Assembly (NCBI GenBank): GCA_040081265.1
Contig: JBEBGV010000005.1
Span: 62,001 to 126,000, forward strand
Length of the DNA stretch: 64,000 nt
Source of the DNA: JBEBGV01 sp040081265
Lineage (GTDB): Bacteria; Acidobacteriota; Vicinamibacteria; Vicinamibacterales; UBA2999
Direction of reading: 5' to 3'
This document shows positions 16,233-25,636 of the stretch, piece by piece; the first letter of the stretch is position 1; every line of letters starts with the position of its first letter. The notes under the pieces are model-generated. The model ran no database searches. It was not told where the DNA came from and was given only the letters and a program-made list of their open reading frames with translations. A program made the translations under genes and the position numbers.

Positions 16233-17321
16233 ATGATTCTTCGTGACCGTGTTGCGTATTGTGCGTTGGCCGCCGCCGTGGTTTCGGCGTGCGGAGGCAG
16301 TCCGAACGCTGGCGCCCCTGCAGGTGGTGCGGCATTTCCTCCGATGGACGTCATGTCCATCACCCTGGCCCTCAAACCGGTGGCGCAGACCTCGGAATAC
16401 GTCGCCACGATCCGGTCGCTGCGGTCGACGACGATTCAACCTCAGGTTGAAGGCACGGTCCGTCAGATCTTCGTCAAGGCTGGCGACAGCGTCCGCGCCG
16501 GTCAGCCGCTCATCCAGATCGACCCGGACAAGCAGCAGGCCACCGTCACCACGACTGAATCGACGCGCGTGGCACGCGAAGCGGACCTGGCGTACGCCAC
16601 CCAGCAGCTCGCCCGGATGCAGAAGCTCTTCGATGCCGGCGCAGTGAGCCGCGCGGAACTCGAGCAGGCCGAGACGGCCGCCAAGACTGCGCGCGCCCAG
16701 CTGGATACTGTGGCGGCGCAGATTCGCGAGAGCCAGGTCGAACTGCAGTACTACCGCGTCACCGCCCCTTCCGACGGCATCGTGGGCGAGATCAGCATCC
16801 GGGCCGGAGATCGTGTCACCTCGTCGACGCCCATCACCACGATCGACCAGGCACAGGGCCTCGAGGCCTATATCAACGTGCCGCTCGAACGTGCGGCACA
16901 GCTCCGCCAGGGACTGACGGTCGAACTGGTCGACCCGAACGGAGAGGTGATCTCGAGCGATCCGGTGACATTCATCGCCCCGCGCGCCGACGATGCGACG
17001 CAGTCGGTGCTGGTCAAGGCCACGCTGCGCCGCCCTCCGACCACCATTCGCGTGATGCAGTACGTGCGCGCCCGGCTGATCTGGAGCAACGAAGCCCGCC
17101 TGACCGTTCCGGTCGTCGCCCTCAATCGCGTCAACGGTCAGTACTTTGTCTTCGTGGTGGAATCTGGTGACAAGGGACAGGTCGCTCGCCAGAAGCCGGT
17201 GAGCGTCGGCGAGGTGATCGGGGATGAGTACGTCGTCGTGGGCGGGCTCGCCGCGGGAGACCGTGTCATCGTGTCGAACCTGCAGAAACTCGGCGATGGC
17301 GCACCCGTGAAGGCGTCCTAA
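16233..17321 (+). CDS. RND efflux periplasmic adaptor (membrane fusion protein)
   Basis: The ATG at 16233 begins a lipoprotein signal (VVSAC, Cys20), giving 362 residues; the longer frame from 16050 overlaps the SUMF1-like gene and is not needed. The layout is that of AcrA/MexA: a first beta strand and lipoyl half (TIQPQVEGTVRQIFVKAGDSVRAGQPL), a coiled-coil hairpin (about residues 105-175, ARMQKLFDAGAVSRAELEQAE), the second lipoyl half (YYRVTAPSDGIVGEISIRAGD), a beta-barrel domain and a membrane-proximal domain. It bridges the inner-membrane pump and the TolC-like channel encoded immediately downstream. There are 12 bases between its stop and the pump start, so the three genes form one operon. 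Confidence 0.93.
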   Translation: MILRDRVAYCALAAAVVSACGGSPNAGAPAGGAAFPPMDVMSITLALKPVAQTSEYVATIRSLRSTTIQPQVEGTVRQIFVKAGDSVRAGQPLIQIDPDKQQATVTTTESTRVAREADLAYATQQLARMQKLFDAGAVSRAELEQAETAAKTARAQLDTVAAQIRESQVELQYYRVTAPSDGIVGEISIRAGDRVTSSTPITTIDQAQGLEAYINVPLERAAQLRQGLTVELVDPNGEVISSDPVTFIAPRADDATQSVLVKATLRRPPTTIRVMQYVRARLIWSNEARLTVPVVALNRVNGQYFVFVVESGDKGQVARQKPVSVGEVIGDEYVVVGGLAAGDRVIVSNLQKLGDGAPVKAS

Positions 17322-17333
17322 GGTCCCGCTGAC

Positions 17334-20300
17334 ATGTTTGTCGATACCTTCATCTCGCGTCCGATCCTCGCCACCGTCTGCTCCCTCGTGCTCGTTCTGG
17401 CGGGCGCGCTCGCCATCCCGTCGATGCCCGTGGCGCAGTACCCCGACGTCGCGCCTCCGACCGTCGCGGTGACGGCGGTCTATATCGGGGCGAACGCCGA
17501 GACCGTTGAAACCTCGGTGACGACCCCGCTCGAGCAGGCCATCAACGGTGTGGAGGGCATGCTCTACATGTCGTCCTCGAGCACGAACAGCGGCTTCAGC
17601 TCGATCACGGTGACCTTCGACCCATCGCGGAATGCGGACCTCGCCGCCGTTGACGTGCAGAACCGCGTCAATCAGGCGCTCGGTCGCCTGCCGGCCGAGG
17701 TACGCCAGATTGGCGTCACGGTGGCCAAGGCCAGCAACAACTTCCTGCTCGCGGCAGGGGTCTACTCCGAGAAGGGTGAGTACGACTCACTCTTCATGTC
17801 GAACTACATCGACGTCTATGTGAAGGACTCGCTCAAGCGCCTTCCAGGTGTCGCCGACGTCGTCATCTTCGGCGAGCGCAAGTACTCGATGCGCCTGTGG
17901 CTCGACCCGACACGCCTGGCCGCGCGCAGCATCACCGCCGGGGACGTGGTCAGTGCGCTGCGCGAACAGAACGTCAACGTCGCCGCCGGCAGCGTCGGCG
18001 ATTCGCCGGCCCGCGACGGTCAGACCTATCAGATCAGCGTCCGCGCGGCCGGTCGTCTGCGCGAACGCGCCGACTTCGAGAACATCATCGTCAAGGCCGG
18101 TCGAGACGGCGCGCTGGTGCGGCTGCGCGACATCGGCACAGCGGAGCTGGGCGCCGAAGCGTACTCGTCGGTGCTGCGGTTTCAGGGCATTGAAGCCGTG
18201 GGCTTCGCCGTGACTCCCCTGCCATCGGCCAACGCCCTCGACGTGCGCTCGAGCGTGGGAGCTGAGCTCGATCGGCTGGCGCAGAGTTTCCCTCCGGGAT
18301 TGAAGGTCAACATCGCCTACGACACGACCACCGTCGTCCAGGAGTCGATCGTCGAGGTGTTGTGGACACTCGCCGAGGCCGTCGGCCTGGTCGTCCTGGT
18401 CATGTTCCTGTTCCTCCAGAGCTGGCGCGCCACGCTGATTCCGGCGCTGACCATGCCGGTGTCACTCATCGGTGCGTTCGCCTTCGTCAATCTGCTCGGT
18501 TTCTCGATCAACACCTTGACGCTCTTTGCGATCGTGCTGGCGACCGGCATCGTCGTCGACGATGCGATTGTCGTGATCGAGAACATCGAACGTCACATTC
18601 AGGACTACAAGAAGAGCGCGACGCAGGCGGCCTCCGATGCCATGAAGGAGGTGCTGGGGGCGGTCATCGCCACGGCCATCGTCCTGATCGCCGTGTTCGT
18701 ACCGGTCGCATTTTTCCCCGGTACGACCGGACGCCTGTATCAGCAGTTCGCCTTGACCATCGCCTTTGCCGTCGCCATTTCGGCGTTCAACGCGCTGACG
18801 CTGACCCCGGCGCTGTCGGCGCTGCTGCTGCGGCACTCGACGCTCGGCAAGGGCTGGTTCTTCGGCGGCGTCGAACGTGTCATCAACGGGGGCACGGCGG
18901 TGTACGTGCGAGTCATCACCGGCCTGATGCGAGTGCGCTGGGCGATGGCGGTGCTGTTCTTTGGCCTGCTCGGACTGACGTATGTCGTGTATCTGCGGGT
19001 GCCCCAGGCGTTTGTGCCCGAGGAAGACGCCGGGTACTTCATCTCGATCATCCAGGCGCCCGCCGGCGCGTCCCTCGAATACACGACCAACGTCATGAAG
19101 GAGGCCGAGCAGGTGATGATGGCCACTCCCGAAGTGGCCACGGTGTTCTCCATCGCCGGGTTCAGCTTCAGCGGCGCCGCGCCCAACCAGGGGCTGATCT
19201 TCACGCTGCTCAAGCCCTTTGACGAGCGTGAGGGCGCAGAGCATCGGCTCGGGGGCATCCTCGGCCGACTGCGCGGGCAGCTCTTTGGCATCCAGTCGGG
19301 CCTGGTGATTCCCTTCGCCCCGCCGTCGATCAACGGCCTCGGCAACTTTGGCGGCTTCGCGATGCAGGTGCTCGATCAGGGCGGCGCCACCAACATCCAG
19401 AACCTGGGCGCGGCCACCGGCGCGCTGATTGGCGCCTCGATGCAGTCGACCCAGGTCGCGGGACTCTTCAGCGCCTTCACCGCCAACGACCCGCAGCTGG
19501 CCGTGGACATCGATCGCGACAAGGCGCAGAGCCTCGGCCTGCCCATCAGCGAGATCACAAGCGCGCTCCAGATTTATCTGGGCTCTGCCTACGTCAACGA
19601 CTTCGATTTCAACAATCGGGCGTATCGCGTCTACGTGCAGGCCGACAAGGCCTACCGATCGGACCCGCGTGACCTCGGCCAGTACTACGCCAGGGCGACA
19701 GGCGGCCAGATGCTGCCGCTCTCGAGCGTGGTGCGCGTGCGCGAGACGACGTCGCCCCAGGTGATCAGCCACTTCAACCTGTTCCGCTCCGCTGAAATCA
19801 ACGGCGCGGCGATGCCCGGGGTCAGCTCAGGGCAGGCGCTGCAGGAGATGGAACGACTTGCCGACACGTCGCTGCCCCAGGGCTTCGGCTATGCCTGGTC
19901 AGGCATCTCGCTCGAGGAAATCAAAGCCGGCAGTCAGTCCGTGGCCATCTTCGGCATCGGCATCCTCCTCGTGTACCTCACACTGGCGGCGCAGTATGAG
20001 TCCCTGGTGCTGCCGTTCATCGTGCTCCTGGGCGTGCCCCTGGCCGTACTGGGCGCGCTCTCCGCGCAGTGGGCCCGCGGCCTGCAGAATGACCTCTACT
20101 GTCAGATTGGGCTGGTCATGCTCGTCGGCCTCGCCGCCAAGAACTCGATTCTGATCGTCGAGTTCGCTGAACAGCTGCGCGCCAGGGGATTTGGGGTCGT
20201 GGAGGCCGCCATTGAGGCGGCCCGCATCCGACTGCGACCGATTCTGATGACCTCGCTTGCCTTCATCCTTGGCGTCATGCCGCTGGCGTTTGCCACCGGA

Positions 20301-20474
20301 GCCGGGGCCGAGGGACGCAATTCAGTGGGCACGGCGGTCGCGGGAGGGATGTTCTTTGCCACCTTCCTGAACGTCCTGTTCATTCCGGTGCTCTACGTGG
20401 TGGTCCAGACTGGCCTTCGCGGTTTCCGCTCGGGACCGGCCACCGCATCGAAGCAGGTGCATGCAGATGAATAG
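17334..20474 (+). CDS. RND efflux pump, inner-membrane permease (HAE1/AcrB type)
   Basis: At 1046 residues this is a full-length AcrB-like proton antiporter. It starts MFVDTFISRPILATVCSLVL, the usual first helix. The proton-relay motif GIVVDDAIVVIENIERH in helix 4 contains the Asp-Asp pair, and the matching Lys is in AAKNSILIVEFAE in helix 10. The PGTTGRLYQQFALTIAFAVAISAFNALTLTPAL block and the C-terminal GRNSVGTAVAGGMFFAT block are also typical of the hydrophobic/amphiphilic efflux subfamily, so drugs, dyes, bile salts or lipophilic toxins are the likely substrates rather than metals. It lies between the adaptor gene and the outer-membrane channel gene, overlapping the latter by 14 bases. 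Confidence 0.95.
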   Translation: MFVDTFISRPILATVCSLVLVLAGALAIPSMPVAQYPDVAPPTVAVTAVYIGANAETVETSVTTPLEQAINGVEGMLYMSSSSTNSGFSSITVTFDPSRNADLAAVDVQNRVNQALGRLPAEVRQIGVTVAKASNNFLLAAGVYSEKGEYDSLFMSNYIDVYVKDSLKRLPGVADVVIFGERKYSMRLWLDPTRLAARSITAGDVVSALREQNVNVAAGSVGDSPARDGQTYQISVRAAGRLRERADFENIIVKAGRDGALVRLRDIGTAELGAEAYSSVLRFQGIEAVGFAVTPLPSANALDVRSSVGAELDRLAQSFPPGLKVNIAYDTTTVVQESIVEVLWTLAEAVGLVVLVMFLFLQSWRATLIPALTMPVSLIGAFAFVNLLGFSINTLTLFAIVLATGIVVDDAIVVIENIERHIQDYKKSATQAASDAMKEVLGAVIATAIVLIAVFVPVAFFPGTTGRLYQQFALTIAFAVAISAFNALTLTPALSALLLRHSTLGKGWFFGGVERVINGGTAVYVRVITGLMRVRWAMAVLFFGLLGLTYVVYLRVPQAFVPEEDAGYFISIIQAPAGASLEYTTNVMKEAEQVMMATPEVATVFSIAGFSFSGAAPNQGLIFTLLKPFDEREGAEHRLGGILGRLRGQLFGIQSGLVIPFAPPSINGLGNFGGFAMQVLDQGGATNIQNLGAATGALIGASMQSTQVAGLFSAFTANDPQLAVDIDRDKAQSLGLPISEITSALQIYLGSAYVNDFDFNNRAYRVYVQADKAYRSDPRDLGQYYARATGGQMLPLSSVVRVRETTSPQVISHFNLFRSAEINGAAMPGVSSGQALQEMERLADTSLPQGFGYAWSGISLEEIKAGSQSVAIFGIGILLVYLTLAAQYESLVLPFIVLLGVPLAVLGALSAQWARGLQNDLYCQIGLVMLVGLAAKNSILIVEFAEQLRARGFGVVEAAIEAARIRLRPILMTSLAFILGVMPLAFATGAGAEGRNSVGTAVAGGMFFATFLNVLFIPVLYVVVQTGLRGFRSGPATASKQVHADE

Positions 20475-21732
20475 TCGGTGGGTGACGGGCCTGGCACTGG
20501 CCGGCGTACTGGTGGCGGGAACGACGGGTTCCGCGCAGACGATCGAATCGATCACCTTCGAGGACGCCATCCGGCGAGCCACGACGGCCAATCCTGGCGT
20601 CCAGCGGGCGGCGGCGGGCATCATGCGTGCGGAGGCCCTGCTCCAGCAGGTGCGCGCCAGGCTCAGGCCGTCGGTCGATGCCAGCTTCAGCACCAACGTG
20701 ATCGACCCGGTCGTGCAATTCTCAGGCACCAGCATTAACCCCCGGACGCAGACGGTGACTGGAGCAACCGTGGCGATTCCGATTCTCACCTCGGTGCGCT
20801 GGGCTGAACGCGCACAGGCGGCCGACCAGATTCTGGTCTCGCAGGCCTCGGCGGCCGACGTACGCCGCCAGGTCGCGCTCGCGACAGCCGAGGCGTATCT
20901 GGTGATCATCGCCCAACGCCGCGTGCTCGAACGCAACGACCGGTCGCGCGAAAACGCCCTCGCCCACTACACCTACGCCATGCAGCGTTTCGAAGGCGGC
21001 ATCGGCAGCAGGCTCAACATGCTGCGCGCTCAACAGGAGCTGTCGAGCGATGAAGCGCTGGTCGAAGATGCGCAGCTCAGCGTGAGACGCGCACAGGAAG
21101 CACTCGGTGTCCTGGTGGCCGCGGACGGTCCTGTCGACGCCTCCGCTGAACCGATGTTTGAGGTGGCGGGTCTTGACGGACCTGTGGGCGTTCCGCTGCG
21201 CACCGATATTCAGTTCCTGGCTGCACGCCAGTCGGCCGCCGAGCGCGTACTGAGTGACACCTGGAAAGACAGCCTGCCGTCGGTCTCGGCACTCTTCGCA
21301 CCTCAGTATCTCGCACCATCAGGACTGTTCGTGCAGCCGCGGTCAGTACGCGTCTCTCTCACCTTCTCCGTGCCCCTGTTCGACGGTGCGGAGCGGCGGG
21401 CGCGGACAAACGAGCGCCATGCGTTACTGGACTCGGTCAAGGCCGAGCGCCTGGGCGTCGAGCGGCTGGCGACCTCGGAGGTTCGGACGGCGCGGGAAGC
21501 GGTGCGCCTGACTGAGCGTGCGCTCGAACGGGCGCGTGCCGCCACCTCCCAGGCCGATGAAGTGGTCTCGATCACCGACGTGGCCTTTCGCGAAGGCGCC
21601 ACCACCAACATCGAAGTCATCGACGCCCAGCGCCGGGCCCGTGACGCCGGAACCGCCGCCGCCATCGCCGAGGACGCGGTCAGACGTGCGCGTCTCGAGC
21701 TGCTCGTCGCGCTCGGGCGGTTTCCTCAATAG
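20461..21732 (+). CDS. TolC-family outer-membrane efflux channel
   Basis: The 423-residue product has a signal peptide (MNSRWVTGLALAGVLVAGTTGSAQ) and the two-fold repeated structure of TolC proteins: long Ala/Arg/Glu-rich helices (for example residues 125-205 and 300-415) with short beta segments between. Translation can start at ATG 20461 or 20467, in either case inside the end of the pump gene, which indicates translational coupling. Together with the adaptor and pump it gives a complete tripartite RND exporter. No dedicated TetR or two-component regulator is adjacent; regulation is not visible. Confidence 0.92.
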   Translation: MQMNSRWVTGLALAGVLVAGTTGSAQTIESITFEDAIRRATTANPGVQRAAAGIMRAEALLQQVRARLRPSVDASFSTNVIDPVVQFSGTSINPRTQTVTGATVAIPILTSVRWAERAQAADQILVSQASAADVRRQVALATAEAYLVIIAQRRVLERNDRSRENALAHYTYAMQRFEGGIGSRLNMLRAQQELSSDEALVEDAQLSVRRAQEALGVLVAADGPVDASAEPMFEVAGLDGPVGVPLRTDIQFLAARQSAAERVLSDTWKDSLPSVSALFAPQYLAPSGLFVQPRSVRVSLTFSVPLFDGAERRARTNERHALLDSVKAERLGVERLATSEVRTAREAVRLTERALERARAATSQADEVVSITDVAFREGATTNIEVIDAQRRARDAGTAAAIAEDAVRRARLELLVALGRFPQ

Positions 21733-21756
21733 ACAGTCGGCAGCGGGCAGTCGGCA

Positions 21757-21787
21757 GTACGTAGGCCGGGTCGGAACGACCCGGCGT
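21757..21787. repeat. Intergenic palindrome, GTACGTAGG type (copy 1)
   Basis: The stem GCCGGGTCG / CGACCCGGC with a GAA loop is preceded by GTACGTAG. The same 31-bp sequence occurs exactly at 54034-54064 and with two compensating stem changes at 48719-48748. It fills the gap between the convergent tolC-like and lhr genes and may serve both as a bidirectional terminator. Just before it (21734-21757) is a short CAGTCGGCAG-type repeat. Confidence 0.7.
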
Positions 21788-24700
21788 CAGGCGGTCTTCG
21801 CGTCTGCAGGAACCGGTGTCAGGACGCCACGATAGTGCAGCGGGTCGCTGGGTGGAACGTCAACGGCAAGGCCACCGCGCTTGCGAACCGCTCTGAGCAT
21901 CGTGACCGCTTCGGGCAGCGCGTACTGTTCGCCGTCGAATCCGGCGACGAAGCGTCCGCCGCGGACCTCGCCGCGCGCCTCGAGCGTTCGCAGTTCACGC
22001 ACCAGACGCCACCACGGCACCGGAATCCGCTCTCGCTCCACAGTCTTTCTGAACACCACACCGGTCCGGCGAAGAAGCTGCCGGACGACGAAGTCGATCG
22101 GTGCATCGACAGCATCGCGCCTGAGCAACGACCAGCGTCCAACCACCGGTGCACTGCGGGTGCGACGCGACGGCGGAACGACCAGTCCGCGCAGGGCGGC
22201 AAAGGAGTCACAGGTCGCCACGCCCTGGCCAATCAGCTCTGCCAGCCCCACCTCGACCTGGGTCGGCAGCAGCCGCGTGGCAGCTACGAGTTCCTGAGGG
22301 AAGGCGGCGCCGCGCGACGCGAGTGCCGCAGCGATCTGACCGGCGTATCCGTCGCCGAGCGAAGGCCCTTCTCCAGCCAGGCCCAGCCAGGCGGGCAATT
22401 CGGTTCTCGGATAGAACGCAATCGGCGCCACTCGAACCGCACAGGCGCCAGAGCCCCACAGTCTCCCCCACGCGAACTCACCGGACAGGGTTGCCTGATC
22501 GAGCCATTCGCGCCGGTAGCCACGCACTCGCCGAGGCAGGATGCTTCCCTCCCAGGACGCGGCCGGCGCTTCGAACCCTGCCAGCTGCCGCAGGACCTCG
22601 AGCACTCCCGCCGGCCCTTCGAGCCGGTGGTGCTCCTCGGCGTGTTGCCAGCATCCCAGAAACGCAAGGAACTCCGCCGCCGAGACCGGCTCGATCTCCT
22701 TGCGCAGACGGTCGAGCGTATAGCGGTGGATGCGTGCCAGCAGCCGTCGCTCACACCACGCCTCGCGTCCCTGCATGCGGACGCGGAGGACCACGCCTTG
22801 CTGTTCGAGTTCGCCAAGGAGCGGGTCGTCTGACACGACCGGTCCGAGCGCTTCGAGCCGCCCGCGCAGCACAGCCAGCGGTTCCCGCGACGCCTCCGTG
22901 GCGTACCAGCGATCGCCCTCGCGCACCACGCGACCCTGCCCGCGCAGCTGGTCGAGCCAGGCGCGCCACGGCCCTGCCTCGTCGTCGCTGACGTAGCCCA
23001 TCCACATGAGCACTTCGTGGACTTCATCGGCGTGCTCAGGCTGCGGCCAGGCCTCGTCGCGCACACGTGCCACCGCATCAGCGTCGAGTTCGCCGATTGA
23101 ATCGAGGCTGCGGGTATCGAGGCCTCCCCGACGATTCATCACCGCCCGTGTTCGCCTCTCCTCGAGCGGCGCATCGTCAAGGAAGGTGTACGGCTGGGAC
23201 GAAAGGATGCCGCCAGCGAACACCGACGGCTCCGGTGTATCGATAGCCACCGCTTCGATCGATCCGTCTTCGAGGCCGCGCAACACGTCCAGGAATCCGT
23301 CGACGTCCATGGCCTCGTGCAGACAGTCTTCGATGGTCTGCCGCACAAGCGGATGGTCCATCGGTACCTGAATGGGTCCCGGCTCGAGCGTTTCGCCGCA
23401 GGCGACGACATCTGGAAAAGCCTGGACGAGCAGATCCTGCGCGCGCATCCGCTGGAAGCGGATCGGCACGGACCGCCCGCCGCGGGCACGTTCGACCAGC
23501 AGCGCCCGGGTGGTATTCCAACGCCACCGTGTCTCGAACATCGGCTGTGCAATCAGCGCCTGGATGAGCACGTCGCGCGCGGTGGCCGAGCGGAGGTAGT
23601 CGAAGACACCCTCGAGCGGAAAGGAGTGCTGCGGGCCCAGGGAGAGAACGATAGCTTCCTCATTGGCTGCTGCCTGCAGCTCGAACCCGAAGCCGACGCA
23701 GAACCGCTTGCGGAGTGCGAGACCGTAGGCGCGGTTGATCCGTCCCCCAAATGGTGAGTGGACCACCAGCTGCATCCCACCGCTTTCGTCGAAGAAGCGC
23801 TCGATGATGATCCGCTTCTGGGTTGGAGACGCACCGAGGGCGCGCTCCCCCTTCTCGATGAAGTCACGCAGGTCCGGATGAGTGCCGCCACCCTCGCGGA
23901 CATCGCAGATCAGCGACGAGAGTTCGGGCGTTCGGGAGGGAGCCTCCCCCAGCCAGAATGGAATCGTCGGCGGTGCGCCGGCCGCATCCGCCACCCGCAC
24001 GATTCCAGATTCGATGCGCAGGATCCGCCACGAATGAGCGCCCAGTTGAACGATGTCGCCGCGCAACGACTCGATGGCGAAGTCCTCATTCAGCGTGCCG
24101 ACATGTGTGCCGTCCGGCTCGAGGAGCACCTGATAGTCGCCCGAATCCGGGATGGCGCCTCCGGCAGTGAGGGCGGGGATCCGCGCGCGCTTGGTCGCCA
24201 GCAACCGCCCCTGCACGGCGTCCCGGTGCAAGAGCGCATGCCGCCCCTGCGTGTGCAGGGCGATGATGGCGTCGAAGTCTGCGCGTGACAGGTCGCGATA
24301 TGGCCAGGCACGGCGGACCCGCGCGAACAATTCGTCCTCGTGCCACGGCTCGGGCACGCACGCCGCCACCACCTGCTGCGCCAGGATGTCGAGTGGCGCC
24401 CGAGGCAGGGGCGTGCGATCTAGGAGCTTCCGCTCGACCGCCAGCAGGAGCGCTTCCGCTTCCGCAAGCTCGTCGATCGTCAGCGGGAACACTCGGCCCT
24501 TCGGAACACGGGTCGGTCCATGCCCCGCGCGCCCCATCCGCTGAACGAAGGTCGCGATCGACCGGCTCGCCCCGATCTGCACAGCCAGATCGACGTCACC
24601 GATGTCGATGCCGAGTTCAAGCGACGCGGTGGCGACGAGCGCACGGAGCTGACCGCCCTTCAGCCGCTCTTCGGCATCGAGGCGACGGGCTCGCGACATG

Positions 24701-25575
24701 CTGCCGTGGTGGCACGTGACCTTGTCCTCACCGAGACGTTCAGCCAGCCGCGCGGACAGGCGCTCGGCCATCTTCCGGGTGTTCACGAACACCAGCGTGG
24801 TTCGATGCTCCTGCACAAGGGCCGCCAGGCGTGCGTAGATCACGTCCCACTGTTCGTGTGAGCAGACATGCTCGAGCGGGGCCGCGGGGGTCTCGACCGC
24901 CAGGTCGACCGTCCGCAGGTGACCGACATCGACCAGTTCGCATGTCCGTCCGACGCCGACCAGGAAGTCGCCGACATCGGACAGCGGTTTCTGGGTCGCG
25001 CTCAGCCCGATCCGCTGGTACGGTCCGGCCAGGGCCTCCAGGCGCTCGAGCGACAGCGCAAGATGAGACCCGCGCTTGTCGCGGAGCATCGCGTGAATCT
25101 CGTCGATGATGACCGTGCGGATCGTGCTCAGCAGCGTGCGTCCGCTGGCGCTGGTCAGCAGGATATAGAGCGATTCCGGCGTGGTGACCAGGATGTGTGG
25201 CGGCACCTTCGACATCCGCGCCCGCTCGGCAGCCGGGGTGTCGCCGGTACGCACCAGCACCCGGATTTCCGGCAGCGACGGGTCGAGCGCGCGGATTTCA
25301 TCGATGGGGCCAAGCAGGTTCTTCCTGACGTCGTTGGCCAGAGCCCTGAGCGGGGACACGTAGAGAACCGTCGTGCCCTGCGCCTCTGACGTGAACAGCG
25401 TATTGACGGCAGACAGAAACGCAGCCAGGGTCTTACCTGATCCGGTTGGTGCCCCGATCAGGACGTTCTTCCCCGCCTGAATGAGGGGCCAGCCTTCGCG
25501 CTGCGGGGCGCTGGGAACACCCAGGCGCTCGGTGAACCAGCGATGGACGGCGGGATGGAATCCCTGGAGGGCCAC
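21787..25575 (-). CDS. lhr: Lhr-family superfamily-2 DEAD/DEAH helicase
   Basis: A large ATP-dependent 3'-5' DNA/DNA-RNA helicase of the Lhr (large helicase-related) family, implicated in DNA repair. Numbered from a more distal GTG at 25632 the frame is 1281 residues; the GTG at 25575 (residue 20) is preferred because homologous sequence starts at FHPAVHRWF. Motifs in order: Q-motif region, Walker A APTGSGKT (61-68), TTPESLY, DEIH box (177-180), and motif VI QRMGRAGH. Downstream come the Lhr-core winged helix and beta domain and a C-terminal YcaQ/HTH-like part (WQHAEEHHRL, SILPRRV). E. coli Lhr is longer (~1538 residues), so this copy has a shorter C-terminus. It is divergent from the RsmH-like gene across about 60 bases. 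Confidence 0.9.
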   Translation of the reverse strand: MALQGFHPAVHRWFTERLGVPSAPQREGWPLIQAGKNVLIGAPTGSGKTLAAFLSAVNTLFTSEAQGTTVLYVSPLRALANDVRKNLLGPIDEIRALDPSLPEIRVLVRTGDTPAAERARMSKVPPHILVTTPESLYILLTSASGRTLLSTIRTVIIDEIHAMLRDKRGSHLALSLERLEALAGPYQRIGLSATQKPLSDVGDFLVGVGRTCELVDVGHLRTVDLAVETPAAPLEHVCSHEQWDVIYARLAALVQEHRTTLVFVNTRKMAERLSARLAERLGEDKVTCHHGSMSRARRLDAEERLKGGQLRALVATASLELGIDIGDVDLAVQIGASRSIATFVQRMGRAGHGPTRVPKGRVFPLTIDELAEAEALLLAVERKLLDRTPLPRAPLDILAQQVVAACVPEPWHEDELFARVRRAWPYRDLSRADFDAIIALHTQGRHALLHRDAVQGRLLATKRARIPALTAGGAIPDSGDYQVLLEPDGTHVGTLNEDFAIESLRGDIVQLGAHSWRILRIESGIVRVADAAGAPPTIPFWLGEAPSRTPELSSLICDVREGGGTHPDLRDFIEKGERALGASPTQKRIIIERFFDESGGMQLVVHSPFGGRINRAYGLALRKRFCVGFGFELQAAANEEAIVLSLGPQHSFPLEGVFDYLRSATARDVLIQALIAQPMFETRWRWNTTRALLVERARGGRSVPIRFQRMRAQDLLVQAFPDVVACGETLEPGPIQVPMDHPLVRQTIEDCLHEAMDVDGFLDVLRGLEDGSIEAVAIDTPEPSVFAGGILSSQPYTFLDDAPLEERRTRAVMNRRGGLDTRSLDSIGELDADAVARVRDEAWPQPEHADEVHEVLMWMGYVSDDEAGPWRAWLDQLRGQGRVVREGDRWYATEASREPLAVLRGRLEALGPVVSDDPLLGELEQQGVVLRVRMQGREAWCERRLLARIHRYTLDRLRKEIEPVSAAEFLAFLGCWQHAEEHHRLEGPAGVLEVLRQLAGFEAPAASWEGSILPRRVRGYRREWLDQATLSGEFAWGRLWGSGACAVRVAPIAFYPRTELPAWLGLAGEGPSLGDGYAGQIAAALASRGAAFPQELVAATRLLPTQVEVGLAELIGQGVATCDSFAALRGLVVPPSRRTRSAPVVGRWSLLRRDAVDAPIDFVVRQLLRRTGVVFRKTVERERIPVPWWRLVRELRTLEARGEVRGGRFVAGFDGEQYALPEAVTMLRAVRKRGGLAVDVPPSDPLHYRGVLTPVPADAKTA

Positions 25576-25636
25576 ACCCGATTTTACGCCGGGCAGGTGC
25601 TGATGAGCCGCGGCTCGGGTATCGTCTAACACACTC

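Noticed and set aside
18462..19772. 436-codon minus-strand frame inside the RND pump
   Set aside because: Mirror frame of the pump gene, which carries all expected motifs.
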